From an uncultured Erysipelotrichaceae bacterium (GTDB lineage Bacteria > Bacillota_I > Bacilli_A > Erysipelotrichales > Erysipelotrichaceae), in contig CALVGQ010000065.1 in assembly GCA_944327135.1 (NCBI GenBank), positions 1 through 51,818 of the forward strand: DNA of 51,818 bases, given 5' to 3'. Position numbers and translations under genes: made by a program. A model generated the notes under the pieces. That model was not told the DNA's origin. It saw only the letters and a program-made list of their open reading frames with translations, and searched no databases. Of this stretch, positions 8,260-16,103 are shown one piece after another; positions within the stretch are counted from its first letter, which is position 1, and each line of letters begins with the position of its first letter.

Positions 8260-9270
8260 GTGTCCAACGTGAATGAAGAAGTCATCAGCGTCAAAGACCT
8301 GACACGCTGGTATGTTCAAAAAAAGGTCACCAAGCAGGATGGCAAGACCAGCCGAAAACAAACGATCAAAGCGGTCGACGGAGTGACCTTTAGTTTAAAG
8401 GCCGGAGAAACACTGGGGGTCATTGGAGAATCCGGTTGTGGAAAATCGACCTTGGGAAGAGTTTTGATTTATTTGGAAAATCCTTCTACAGGAGAAATCA
8501 GCTATCATGGAAAGTCAGCGAAGCAGCTGATTAAAGAAGACCGGCTGAAATTCCGCCGGACCTGTCAGATGATCTTCCAGAATCCATTTGATACCTTTGA
8601 TCCGCGCTATACGATTGAAAAGATCTTCATGAGCACTTTGAAGCTTCATAGCATCGGGAAAAATGAGGAGGAACGCCGTCAGATCATTTTGGATACGTTG
8701 ACCAAAGCAGGATTAGCTCCGGCAGAGGATTATCTCTATCGGCATCCGCATGAGCTTTCAGGAGGTCAGCTGCAGCGAATTTCGATTCTTCGTTCGATGC
8801 TGCTGAAACCGTCCTTTCTAGTAGCGGATGAGCCGGTAAGCATGCTGGATGTATCCATTCGTGCTGATATCATCAACATGCTGCAGGAGCTAAGCGAAAA
8901 GGAAAATACAGCAATGGTCTTTATCAGCCATGATATTGCCACGACGCGGTATATTTCCAATCGGGTAGCCGTCATGTATCTGGGACGGATCGTAGAAACG
9001 GGCAATACCGATGAAGTTTTGCATAATCCGCAGCATCCTTATACCAAAGTGCTGATTTCCAACTGTGCATCGTTGGATCCGCTGGAAAAACGGGAGATCA
9101 TTGAGATTGACGGTGAACCGCCAACCCCAATTAACACAGGCCCGGGATGCTATTTCGCACCACGCTGTTATAAGGCATGCGAAAAATGCTTCAAGGAATA
9201 TCCGGGGGCAGTGGATCTGGGACATGGTCATATCGTACACTGTCATTTTGCCGAAAAAGAAGAACAATAA
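8260..9270 (+). CDS. Peptide-type ABC transporter ATPase (OppF/DppF family)
   Basis: This 336-residue ATPase is the second nucleotide-binding subunit of the importer. Walker A is GESGCGKST, the signature is LSGGQLQR, and Walker B is FLVADEPVSMLD. The C-terminal CYFAPRCYKACEKC segment is the family's cysteine-rich tail. The start is a GTG at 8260, set by AGGAGG at 8245-8250 and lying two bases after the previous stop. It is the last gene of the operon; a terminator follows at once. Confidence 0.9.
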   Translation: MSNVNEEVISVKDLTRWYVQKKVTKQDGKTSRKQTIKAVDGVTFSLKAGETLGVIGESGCGKSTLGRVLIYLENPSTGEISYHGKSAKQLIKEDRLKFRRTCQMIFQNPFDTFDPRYTIEKIFMSTLKLHSIGKNEEERRQIILDTLTKAGLAPAEDYLYRHPHELSGGQLQRISILRSMLLKPSFLVADEPVSMLDVSIRADIINMLQELSEKENTAMVFISHDIATTRYISNRVAVMYLGRIVETGNTDEVLHNPQHPYTKVLISNCASLDPLEKREIIEIDGEPPTPINTGPGCYFAPRCYKACEKCFKEYPGAVDLGHGHIVHCHFAEKEEQ

Positions 9271-9336
9271 AAAAACAGCGCAGCATGCTTGTCTTGTCGG
9301 TTGATCAGGGCAAGGATCAGTGCTGTTTTTCTTTTT
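9271..9336 (+). terminator. Terminator of the peptide importer operon
   Basis: AAAAACAGCG at 9271 pairs with TGCTGTTTTT at 9321-9330, with further inner pairing (CTTGTC with GGCAAG). A run of T follows. The first arm starts one base after the stop codon. Confidence 0.7.
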
Positions 9337-9342
9337 TCCAAG

Positions 9343-9362
9343 TTATTGACATATGCCAATAA
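9343..9362 (+). promoter_or_regulatory. 20-bp palindrome over a -35 hexamer: candidate operator
   Basis: TTATTGACATATGCCAATAA is an inverted repeat with a single mismatched pair. It contains the -35 hexamer TTGACA of the promoter of the DUF134-NifX gene. A partial third half-site (ATGCCATAAT) follows at 9365-9374 and overlaps the -10. The gene product has a DNA-binding domain, so autoregulation is the simplest guess. Confidence 0.5.
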
Positions 9363-9374
9363 TGATGCCATAAT
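9346..9374 (+). promoter_or_regulatory. Sigma-A type promoter of the DUF134-NifX gene
   Basis: TTGACA (9346-9351), a 17-base spacer and CATAAT (9369-9374) form a near-consensus promoter 22 bases before the start codon of the gene. Confidence 0.75.
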
Positions 9375-9395
9375 AGCTCATGAAGAGGTGAAAGG

Positions 9396-10094
9396 ATGCC
9401 AAGACCTTGTAAAAAACGAACGATCAGTGCTTTGCCAGGCTGCTGTCGGTTTCATCCTGATAAACAAGTTCATCCGCAGAATGCGGTGATCCTGTCCTTG
9501 GATGAATATGAAGTCATTCGTTTGATCGATCTGGAGGGCTGCAGTCAAAAGCATTGCGCGGACCGCATGGGTGTTGCACGTTCGACGGTTCAGGCGATCT
9601 ATGACAGCGCACGAAAAAAACTGGCACAGTTTTTAGTCATGCAGACCGAGCTGCGAATCGAAGGCGGAAATTTCACTTTAGATCAACACAAGGAGGAAAA
9701 GACAATGAGAGCAGCAGTTCCTTTTGAACAGGGCGAAGTATTTCAGCATTTTGGACATACGACACAATTCAAATTTTATCATCTGATGAATGGGCAGATC
9801 GTCTCAAGCATGATCGTGGATACGCAAGGACAGGGTCATGGCCAGCTGGCGGCCTTTTTAAAAAAGAACCAGGTGGATATCCTGATTTGCGGCGGGATCG
9901 GTCAGGGAGCAAAAAATGCTTTGCAGGAAAAGGGCATTCAGATCTTTCCGGGAGTTACGGGCAGTGCAGATGAGGCAGTCCAGTCTTATTTGAAGGGAAC
10001 GCTGAATTTTGATCCGGCCAGCCGCTGCGATCATCATGATCATGATCACGAGGCTTGCGGGGCTCATGAATGCCATTGCAGCGATCATCATTAA
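9396..10094 (+). CDS. DUF134 DNA-binding domain fused to NifX/NifB-type cofactor-binding domain
   Basis: Residues 1-90 match the DUF134 family (MPRPCKKR start, LDEYEVIRLIDLEG, then a helix-turn-helix GVARSTVQAIYDSARKKLA), a sigma-like DNA-binding fold. Residues ~103-205 match the dinitrogenase Fe-Mo cofactor-binding family (VFQHFGHT, then DILICGGIGQGAKNAL). The last 23 residues are rich in His, Cys and Asp and should bind metal. Together they suggest a metal- or cluster-sensing regulator. This fusion is known in anaerobes, but its role is not settled. The start follows AGAGGTGA. It is a single-gene unit between its own promoter with palindrome and its own terminator. No nitrogenase genes are nearby. 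Confidence 0.85.
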   Translation: MPRPCKKRTISALPGCCRFHPDKQVHPQNAVILSLDEYEVIRLIDLEGCSQKHCADRMGVARSTVQAIYDSARKKLAQFLVMQTELRIEGGNFTLDQHKEEKTMRAAVPFEQGEVFQHFGHTTQFKFYHLMNGQIVSSMIVDTQGQGHGQLAAFLKKNQVDILICGGIGQGAKNALQEKGIQIFPGVTGSADEAVQSYLKGTLNFDPASRCDHHDHDHEACGAHECHCSDHH

Positions 10095-10112
10095 ATGATG
10101 ATCGTTTTTTTT
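10082..10112 (+). terminator. Terminator whose loop is the stop codon
   Basis: CGATCATCAT and ATGATGATCG form a perfect ten-pair stem and the three-base loop is exactly the TAA stop codon at 10092-10094. Eight T follow. Confidence 0.85.
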
Positions 10113-10176
10113 CTAAAAAAGACAGAATCAAAGAAATTTGAACCAATACAGAAAAGTCAAGGACAGGAGGGACGCG

Positions 10177-10668
10177 ATGTCATTCTGGAAAAAGTTTCAA
10201 AGAAAAAAAGAACGGCTGATCGATCAGCTAGAAAAAAAAGGGGCTGCGGATCCAGCCGCAAACCGTCTGCTTTTTTTAGATTTTGATGGGGTCTTTCTTT
10301 CTGCTTCCAATGATCCCAGAGTCCTTATGGGCAACATCATGACCTTTGTGCAAGAATATGATTTTCATCTTGTGATCGCCTCTTCCTGGAGAACCCATCC
10401 GGAAACAGCCTATAAGACCCTGAAAAAATCAGGATGTACGGCGGTGATTGAGGGGAAGACGCCATTTCTTAGCGGGCCTCGTTACCGTGAAATTGCGGAT
10501 TATCTGATGAAGCATCCTTTTTCAGAATTTTTTATTTTGGATGATCTGGATATGGGACCGCTTCGCACTCATGCGGTTCGGACAGAGCTGATCATCGGAT
10601 TTAATCAAGAAAAATTAGAAGAAGCGCAAAGAAAGATGCAAGCCTTGCTTCAGCGCAAGGAAAGATAG
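10177..10668 (+). CDS. Small HAD-superfamily protein
   Basis: This 163-residue protein has HAD motif I LFLDFDGV (Asp35, Asp37), motif II Ser/Trp in ASSWRTH and the acidic motif ILDDLDM near residue 130. It resembles the HAD domains found with polynucleotide repair enzymes, where SSWR is common, rather than sugar phosphatases. The basic N-terminal ~25 residues could bind nucleic acid. The start at 10177 is set by AGGAGG at 10165-10170; a TTG start upstream would have no such site. It converges on glpK with only five bases between the genes. The substrate is unknown. Confidence 0.7.
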   Translation: MSFWKKFQRKKERLIDQLEKKGAADPAANRLLFLDFDGVFLSASNDPRVLMGNIMTFVQEYDFHLVIASSWRTHPETAYKTLKKSGCTAVIEGKTPFLSGPRYREIADYLMKHPFSEFFILDDLDMGPLRTHAVRTELIIGFNQEKLEEAQRKMQALLQRKER

Positions 10669-10673
10669 GGGTT

Positions 10674-12176
10674 TTATTGCTGCCCTTTTGGATCCAGGGA
10701 ATGCCAAAGACAGGATTCGACCGCTTTTTTCCAGCCTGCATAGCGCTGCTTTGCTTGGCTGCTTGAAAGTGCGGGTGTAAAACGCTGTTGGGTCACCGTG
10801 CCTAAATCATCGATAGTCCAGAATCCAACGGCTAAGCCAGCTAAATGAGCGGCACCTAGGGCCGTAGTTTCACTGATCGTGAGCCGTTCTACTGGAATTT
10901 GCAGAAGATCGCTTTGGAATTGCAGCAGAAAATTGTTGCGTGTTGCTCCGCCATCGACCCGCAGCACTTCGATCTTGGTTCCAACATCCTGCTGCATGGC
11001 CTCCAAGATATCGCGGCTTTGATAAGCGATCGCTTCTAAAGCGGCCCGTGCTAAATGGTTGCGGGTCACTCCGCGGGTCAAACCCAATATGGCTCCGCGG
11101 CACTGATCGTTCCAGTAAGGGGCTCCCAAACCGACAAATGCCGGGACGATGTAGACACCGTCGTTGTCTTCAAGGCTGGCGGCCATGGCTTCTGTTTCGG
11201 CTGCATCGTCAAAAAGGCCGAGTCCATCACGCAGCCACTGAATCAGACTGCCGCAGACAAAGATGCTGCCTTCCAGCGCATATTGTATTTTTCCGTCGAT
11301 TTCCCAGGCAATCGTGCTGACCAGACCATGCTTGGATTCGATTGGCTGATCGCCGGTGTTCATCAGTAAAAAGCCGCCAGTACCATAGGTGTTTTTCACC
11401 ATTCCTTTTTTCAAACATCCCTGACCAAACAGCGCGGCCTGCTGGTCGCCAATCACCGCAGTGATCGGAATCTGTTGATTAAAGAAATGATATGGAGCCG
11501 TCGTTGTGTAGGTACAGGAAGATGGCATGACCTTTGGCAGCATGATCTTAGGAATATTGAAGTAAGCCAACAGCTGATCATCCCAGCAGCACTGGTGGAT
11601 ATTATAAAGCAGGGTTCGTGAAGCATTGGAAACATCGGTAATATGAACCTGATCGCCGCTGAGCTTGTAGACCAGCCAGCTGTCAATGGTGCCAAAGAGA
11701 AGATCGCCGTTTTCTGCTCGTTTTTGGCCGTTTGGAATCGTATCCAGGATCCAGCGGATCTTGGATGCGGAAAAATACGGATCGACTTTTAATCCGGTGC
11801 GCTCTAGGATATCCGTTTCCAAACCACGCTGCTTGATGGTCTGGCAAATGGCATCGCTTTGGCGTGATTGCCAGACAACGGCGTGATAGACGGGCATTCC
11901 GGTTTGGCGATCCCAGACGACAGCAGTTTCTCGCTGATTGGTGATGCCAATGGCAGCGACCTGTTTGGGATCGATGCCGGCTTGTTGAACGACCTCAGCC
12001 ATGACGGAAAGGGTAGTGAGCCAGATCTCATTGGCATCATGCTCGACCCATCCGGGATGCGGAAAAAACTGGGTAAATTCTTTTTGAGCAACGGCTCGAA
12101 TTGATGAATCGTGATCAAATAAAATGGCCCGGGTGCTGGTGGTTCCCTGATCGATGGCCAAAATCAATTTTTCCAT
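10674..12176 (-). CDS. glpK: Glycerol kinase
   Basis: This 500-residue FGGY-family kinase phosphorylates glycerol to sn-glycerol 3-phosphate in the cytoplasm. The N-terminal LAIDQGTTSTRAILFD is the first phosphate-binding loop. GDQQAALFGQG and RVDGGATRNNFLLQFQSDLL are classic GlpK signatures, and the length is that of the family (~500). The start at 12176 follows AAAGGAG on the minus strand. No glpF or glpD is adjacent, so it is a lone gene here; the Ugp-like importer at 19.6-25.1 kb may supply related substrates. It faces the HAD gene tail to tail and is divergent from tmk. Confidence 0.95.
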   Translation of the reverse strand: MEKLILAIDQGTTSTRAILFDHDSSIRAVAQKEFTQFFPHPGWVEHDANEIWLTTLSVMAEVVQQAGIDPKQVAAIGITNQRETAVVWDRQTGMPVYHAVVWQSRQSDAICQTIKQRGLETDILERTGLKVDPYFSASKIRWILDTIPNGQKRAENGDLLFGTIDSWLVYKLSGDQVHITDVSNASRTLLYNIHQCCWDDQLLAYFNIPKIMLPKVMPSSCTYTTTAPYHFFNQQIPITAVIGDQQAALFGQGCLKKGMVKNTYGTGGFLLMNTGDQPIESKHGLVSTIAWEIDGKIQYALEGSIFVCGSLIQWLRDGLGLFDDAAETEAMAASLEDNDGVYIVPAFVGLGAPYWNDQCRGAILGLTRGVTRNHLARAALEAIAYQSRDILEAMQQDVGTKIEVLRVDGGATRNNFLLQFQSDLLQIPVERLTISETTALGAAHLAGLAVGFWTIDDLGTVTQQRFTPALSSSQAKQRYAGWKKAVESCLWHSLDPKGQQ

Positions 12177-12325
12177 GGTGGTCTCCTTTAAAAAAGCATT
12201 TCTTTAATTCCATCATACGCCGAACATGCGGAAAGAATCAAGATGTGCAGAGGATTTCGGCTTGGCGGCTGCACCAGTAGTTAACAGGATCTTGCAGAGT
12301 GACAATATTCAATTGACGGGGTTTG

Positions 12326-12334
12326 TGCTATAAT
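12326..12334 (+). promoter_or_regulatory. Extended -10 promoter of the tmk operon
   Basis: TGC TATAAT is an extended -10 element 30 bases before the tmk start. A TTGACG lies too close (10 bases) to serve as its -35. Confidence 0.55.
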
Positions 12335-12364
12335 TGTACAGAAAGATCATCAGGTGAAATTATC

Positions 12365-12997
12365 ATGAACAGATTAGGACATTTTATTACGTTTGAGGGA
12401 CCCGATGGAAGCGGGAAGACCACTGTTTCGCAGGCTGTTTGCAAGCGGCTTCAGGAAAATGGGATCAATGCGGTTTATACCCGTGAGCCAGGCGGGATTG
12501 ATATTGCCGAGCAGATCCGCAGGGTGATCCTCGATCCAAACAATACCGCGATGGACGAGCGAACCGAGGCACTGCTTTACGCTGCCAGCCGCCGCCAGCA
12601 TTTGGTTCAGAAGGTGTTGCCGGCCTTGGAAGCAGGCAAGGTCGTGATCTGCGATCGTTTTGTCGACAGCTCATTGGCCTATCAGGGCTTTGGGCGGCAT
12701 CTTGGGATGGAAGCCATCTTGATGATCAATCAATTTGCGATCGAAGATGTGATGCCGGAAAAGACCATTTATTTGGATCTTTCCGCAGAGGAAGGATTAA
12801 GACGTATCGCCGGACGAGAATTTCGCGATCGGCTGGATCAGGAATCGCTGCAGTTTCATTATGATGTGACCGAAGGATACCGACAGATCGTTGAACGGTT
12901 TAAAGATCGCATGGTCATGATCGATGCTTCAAAAGCAGTGGAAGATGTGATCGAAGCCGCTTATCAGCAGGTGGTGAGCATACTGAATGAAGGATAG
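12365..12997 (+). CDS. tmk: Thymidylate kinase
   Basis: This 210-residue enzyme converts dTMP to dTDP for DNA synthesis. The P-loop FEGPDGSGKTT is at residues 8-18, followed by TREPGG and DRFVDSSLAYQG, all diagnostic of Tmk. The length matches the family (about 205-215). The ATG at 12365 follows AGGTGA by seven bases; the longer frame from 12323 lies in the promoter. It overlaps holB by 11 bases and heads the operon tmk-holB-ricT-rsmI. Confidence 0.96.
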   Translation: MNRLGHFITFEGPDGSGKTTVSQAVCKRLQENGINAVYTREPGGIDIAEQIRRVILDPNNTAMDERTEALLYAASRRQHLVQKVLPALEAGKVVICDRFVDSSLAYQGFGRHLGMEAILMINQFAIEDVMPEKTIYLDLSAEEGLRRIAGREFRDRLDQESLQFHYDVTEGYRQIVERFKDRMVMIDASKAVEDVIEAAYQQVVSILNEG

Positions 12998-13958
12998 ATT
13001 AAAAAAAGAACAGCCGATCGTCTATCAAACGCTAAAAAATTGCCTGAAACAAAATCGGCTGTCCCACGCGCTTTTGTTCAGCGGTCCTAAGGGGACGCCG
13101 AAGCTGCAAACGGCTTTGTTTTTAGCGCAGAGCCTGGTGTGCGAGAAACATCAGGGATTTGCGTGTGAAGAGTGTGACAGCTGCCGCCGTGTTGCACAGG
13201 CAACCTATGCCGATGTGATCATGCTGGATGGCAGTCAGAAATCGATCAAAAAAGAGGATATTCTGAATGTGCAGCATGAATTCAACAAGACCGCACTTGA
13301 AGCAGATGGCCATAAGATCTATATTCTGAATCGGGCGGAAAATGCCACGCCGGAGGCACTGAACAGCCTGCTTAAATTTCTGGAGGAACCAAGCGGGGAA
13401 AGCACGATCGCGATCTTGGTGGTCGAAGAAATGGATCGGCTGCTGCCGACGATCATCAGCCGTTGTCAGATTTTGCCGTTTCGGCCGCTGGATCAGGAAA
13501 GCTGCTGCCAAAAAGCTCAGCAACAGGGTGTGAGCGAGGAAGACAGCTTTCTTTTGAGCCATTTTATCAAGGATGCTGAGGCAATCGCACAAACAGCACA
13601 AAAGGAAACTTACCAGAAAGCGCTGGCTGGAGTCCGTTATCTTTTGAGCCATCTTTTGCAGATGGAGGAGGCGCTAATCTGGCTGCAGAGCGAAGTCTTC
13701 AATGATCGTGAGACGATGAAGGAAACGTTGCTGTTGTTTATTGATTTGCTTTCGGCCATTCTACAGGATACAGCGAAGCAGAGCGATTGCTCTATTGTCT
13801 GGATCCGTCAGGAGATGGCGAGGATCCGTTCTTTGCAGATCGATCAAAGCCGCTGGCTTTTGATCCTGCTGAGCACCCGGGATAAATGCAGCCGGCCATT
13901 TCATATGGGACTGCTGTTAGATCAGATGATCCTGGAAATGAAGGAGGTTTTAGGATGA
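12987..13958 (+). CDS. holB: DNA polymerase III subunit delta prime
   Basis: This 323-residue clamp-loader subunit belongs to the AAA+ family. The start QNRLSHALLFSGPKGTPK is typical, with a degenerate P-loop as in delta prime. A four-cysteine zinc module follows (CEKHQGFACEECDSC). NSLLKFLEEPS and TIISRCQILPF are the conserved delta-prime/DnaX motifs. The position directly after tmk and before ricT is the usual Bacillota order, though the small yaaQ/yaaR genes seen in Bacillus between tmk and holB are absent. Confidence 0.92.
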   Translation: MKDRLKKEQPIVYQTLKNCLKQNRLSHALLFSGPKGTPKLQTALFLAQSLVCEKHQGFACEECDSCRRVAQATYADVIMLDGSQKSIKKEDILNVQHEFNKTALEADGHKIYILNRAENATPEALNSLLKFLEEPSGESTIAILVVEEMDRLLPTIISRCQILPFRPLDQESCCQKAQQQGVSEEDSFLLSHFIKDAEAIAQTAQKETYQKALAGVRYLLSHLLQMEEALIWLQSEVFNDRETMKETLLLFIDLLSAILQDTAKQSDCSIVWIRQEMARIRSLQIDQSRWLLILLSTRDKCSRPFHMGLLLDQMILEMKEVLG

Positions 13959-15136
13959 GCGAAGAAAAACAGGAAAATTTTAAATACATCGCTTCGATCC
14001 GTTTTCAGAATACAAGAAAGCCTTATACTTTTGGTACCAATGATGAAACCTTGGAATATGGAGATTTTGTCGTTGTAGAGACGGCCCGCGGTCTGGAAAT
14101 GGGAGAAATGATTTCTTCTTTACGTCAGGCGGAAACTTTCAGCGGACAGACGGTACTAAAGCCGATCTATCGCAAGGCAACACCACAGGACCGCCGTCAG
14201 CATGAGGAAAATAAGGAGCTGGCCAAGGAGGCGATGAAGAAATGCGCCGAATGCATCCAGCATCAGCAGCTGGATATGAATTTGATCAGCTGTGAATATA
14301 CGTTGGATCGCAGTAAGGTCATCTTTATCTATGTTTCAGAAAATCGAGTGGATTTCCGTGAGCTTTTGAAGGAGCTAACGCAAATCTTCAAGTGCCGCAT
14401 TGAGCTTCGTCAGATCGGTCCGCGGGATAAAGCTAAAATGGTAGGCGGATTGGGCGCCTGCGGTTTGGAAACATGCTGCTCACGTTTTTTAGATAATTTC
14501 GATGTGGTGTCGATCAACATGGCCAAAAATCAGCTGTTGGCATTGAATATTCCCAAGCTGAGCGGGCAATGCGGAAAACTGATGTGCTGCTTGAAATATG
14601 AGGATGCCTTATATAAAGAAATGCGCGAAGGACTGCCGAAGATGAACGCACAGCTGGAATATGAGGGCAAACTGTATCGCTTGACTTCGATGAATGTAAT
14701 TACTGGACAGTGCAAGATTGAAAACAAAGAAAACGCTTTGTTTATGACGATCGAAGAAATGCTTCAGAAGACAGTGGTTAAAAAGCCGGTTCAAAATCAG
14801 CCTCAGGCCCGTAAAGAAAAAGAAGCAAAGCCGGAAAAGAAAAAAGAAACACAGAAAGTCCAAGAGAACGGCCCAGCAGAACAGCGCAAAGAGAAAGCAA
14901 CGACCCAGCCGCAAAAGCGCGGGGAGGAAAAGCACCAAAGAAAAGAAGGAAAGAAAGAGGCCGGAAAAGCGGAATCGGGTAAAAAAGAAAACCGTGGTCC
15001 AAAAAGAAAGCCGGATGGGCGAAAGCAATCAGAAAAATCGGATGAAAACAACGAAAAAAAGGCAGAATCGACTAAACCGCGGCGCAGAAGACGGCGTAGC
15101 CGTCCAGACAACCCGACGGGGAAAGAAGAAGCATGA
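13955..15136 (+). CDS. ricT: PSP1-domain protein RicT (YaaT) with long basic tail
   Basis: Residues ~15-275 are a PSP1 (RicT/YaaT) protein. The family cysteines are present in GLGACGLETCCSRF and CGKLMCCLKYE; in Bacillus these help bind iron-sulfur clusters in the RicAFT complex, which modulates RNase Y mRNA processing, competence and biofilm formation. The last ~115 residues are an extra Lys/Arg/Glu/Pro-rich tail ending in PRRRRRRSR, absent from the ~275-residue Bacillus protein. It may bind RNA. The start overlaps the holB stop as ATGA and has AAGGAGG upstream. It is coupled to rsmI by another ATGA overlap. Confidence 0.9.
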   Translation: MSEEKQENFKYIASIRFQNTRKPYTFGTNDETLEYGDFVVVETARGLEMGEMISSLRQAETFSGQTVLKPIYRKATPQDRRQHEENKELAKEAMKKCAECIQHQQLDMNLISCEYTLDRSKVIFIYVSENRVDFRELLKELTQIFKCRIELRQIGPRDKAKMVGGLGACGLETCCSRFLDNFDVVSINMAKNQLLALNIPKLSGQCGKLMCCLKYEDALYKEMREGLPKMNAQLEYEGKLYRLTSMNVITGQCKIENKENALFMTIEEMLQKTVVKKPVQNQPQARKEKEAKPEKKKETQKVQENGPAEQRKEKATTQPQKRGEEKHQRKEGKKEAGKAESGKKENRGPKRKPDGRKQSEKSDENNEKKAESTKPRRRRRRSRPDNPTGKEEA

Positions 15137-15981
15137 TCCGTCAGAAAAGCTTTGAAAATGGAAAGCCTTCGCTGTATCTGGTGGCGACTCCGATTGGCAA
15201 TCTGGATGAAATGACACCGCGGGCGGTTGAAATTTTAAAGAAGGTCGATGTCATTGCGGCAGAAGATACCCGGACGACGATGAAGCTTTTGAATCATTTT
15301 TCGATTACGACCCATTGCATTGCCCACCACATGCACAATGAAAAAAAGAGTGCAGCAGGATTGTTGAATTTATTACAAGCCGGACAGAATGTAGCACTGG
15401 TATCCGATGCGGGATATCCGCTGCTTTCCGATCCTGGACAGCAGGCCGTCGATCGGATCCTTGAGGCAGGCTTTAATGTGATCCCGGTTTCTGGGGCCAA
15501 TGCGATGCTGAATGCTTTGGTGGCTTCCGGACAGATCGTGATGCCGTTTTATTTTCGGGGCTTTTTGTCCAGTACGGCTGCTTTGGCGAAAAAGGAATGT
15601 GAGGCTTTGAAACAACTGAACTGCACGTTGATTTTTTATGAAGCACCGCATCGAATTGCCAAAACGCTGCAGATTTTTTTGGAGGTATTTGGGGATCGCC
15701 GGCTGACGTTGGCACGGGAGCTGACCAAGAAACACGAAGAATTTCTGCGTGGTACGGTTTCTGAGATCTTGAAAGAGTCCGAAGGGCTCAAGGGAGAAAT
15801 GGTGCTGATTCTGGAAGGAAACAAAGAATTGGAAGATACTTGGGATGAAGCATCGCTTTTGGAATTGGTAAAGCAGCTGAAACAAACGGGATTGTCTACT
15901 TCTGAGGCGATCAAGCAGGCGGCAAAGCAGACGGGACAGTCTAAAAATGAAATTTATGCATTAGTGAATCGAAAGGCCTGA
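15133..15981 (+). CDS. rsmI: 16S rRNA (cytidine-1402-2'-O)-methyltransferase
   Basis: This 282-residue tetrapyrrole-methylase-fold enzyme 2'-O-methylates C1402 in the decoding centre of 16S rRNA. The motifs LYLVATPIGNLDEMTPRA, AAEDTRTT, LVSDAGYPLLSDPG, PVSGANA and FYEAPHRI are typical of RsmI. It starts at an ATGA overlap with ricT and is the last gene of the operon; its stop codon lies inside the terminator hairpin. Confidence 0.95.
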   Translation: MIRQKSFENGKPSLYLVATPIGNLDEMTPRAVEILKKVDVIAAEDTRTTMKLLNHFSITTHCIAHHMHNEKKSAAGLLNLLQAGQNVALVSDAGYPLLSDPGQQAVDRILEAGFNVIPVSGANAMLNALVASGQIVMPFYFRGFLSSTAALAKKECEALKQLNCTLIFYEAPHRIAKTLQIFLEVFGDRRLTLARELTKKHEEFLRGTVSEILKESEGLKGEMVLILEGNKELEDTWDEASLLELVKQLKQTGLSTSEAIKQAAKQTGQSKNEIYALVNRKA

Positions 15982-15995
15982 GGGCCTTTTTGATT
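15972..15995 (+). terminator. Terminator of the tmk-rsmI operon
   Basis: AAAGGCC and GGCCTTT form the stem and TGAG the loop, followed by T residues. The rsmI TGA stop (15979-15981) is in the loop. Confidence 0.8.
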
Positions 15996-16024
15996 TTCCC
16001 ATTTTTGGAAACGGCGAACAGTAT

Positions 16025-16053
16025 TTGACAGAATTCGATTTCCTTGCGACAAT
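16025..16053 (+). promoter_or_regulatory. Promoter of the MATE gene
   Basis: TTGACA (16025-16030), a 17-base spacer and GACAAT (16048-16053) precede the MATE gene by about 50 bases. Confidence 0.5.
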
Positions 16054-16103
16054 AATAGAAGGTTGCGCCTGCAACTGTTTGCGACGAAAATGGGGGATGA
16101 TGA

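Noticed and set aside
9313-9318. Whether the importer terminator region is a riboswitch for the DUF134 gene.
   Set aside because: The hairpin starts directly after the ATPase stop and lies upstream of the DUF134 promoter, so it belongs to the previous operon.
10021-10094. CAT/GAT-rich repeat at the end of the DUF134-NifX gene, considered as a DNA repeat.
   Set aside because: It is coding sequence for a His/Asp-rich metal-binding tail; the periodicity follows codons.
12313-12334. TTGACG followed by TATAAT before tmk as a standard -35/-10 pair.
   Set aside because: The spacer is only ten bases; the extended -10 alone is the better reading.
14770-15110. Long purine-rich stretch, considered as a possible insertion or non-coding region.
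   Set aside because: It is in frame with ricT and encodes its Lys/Glu/Arg tail; the ATGA coupling to rsmI is intact.
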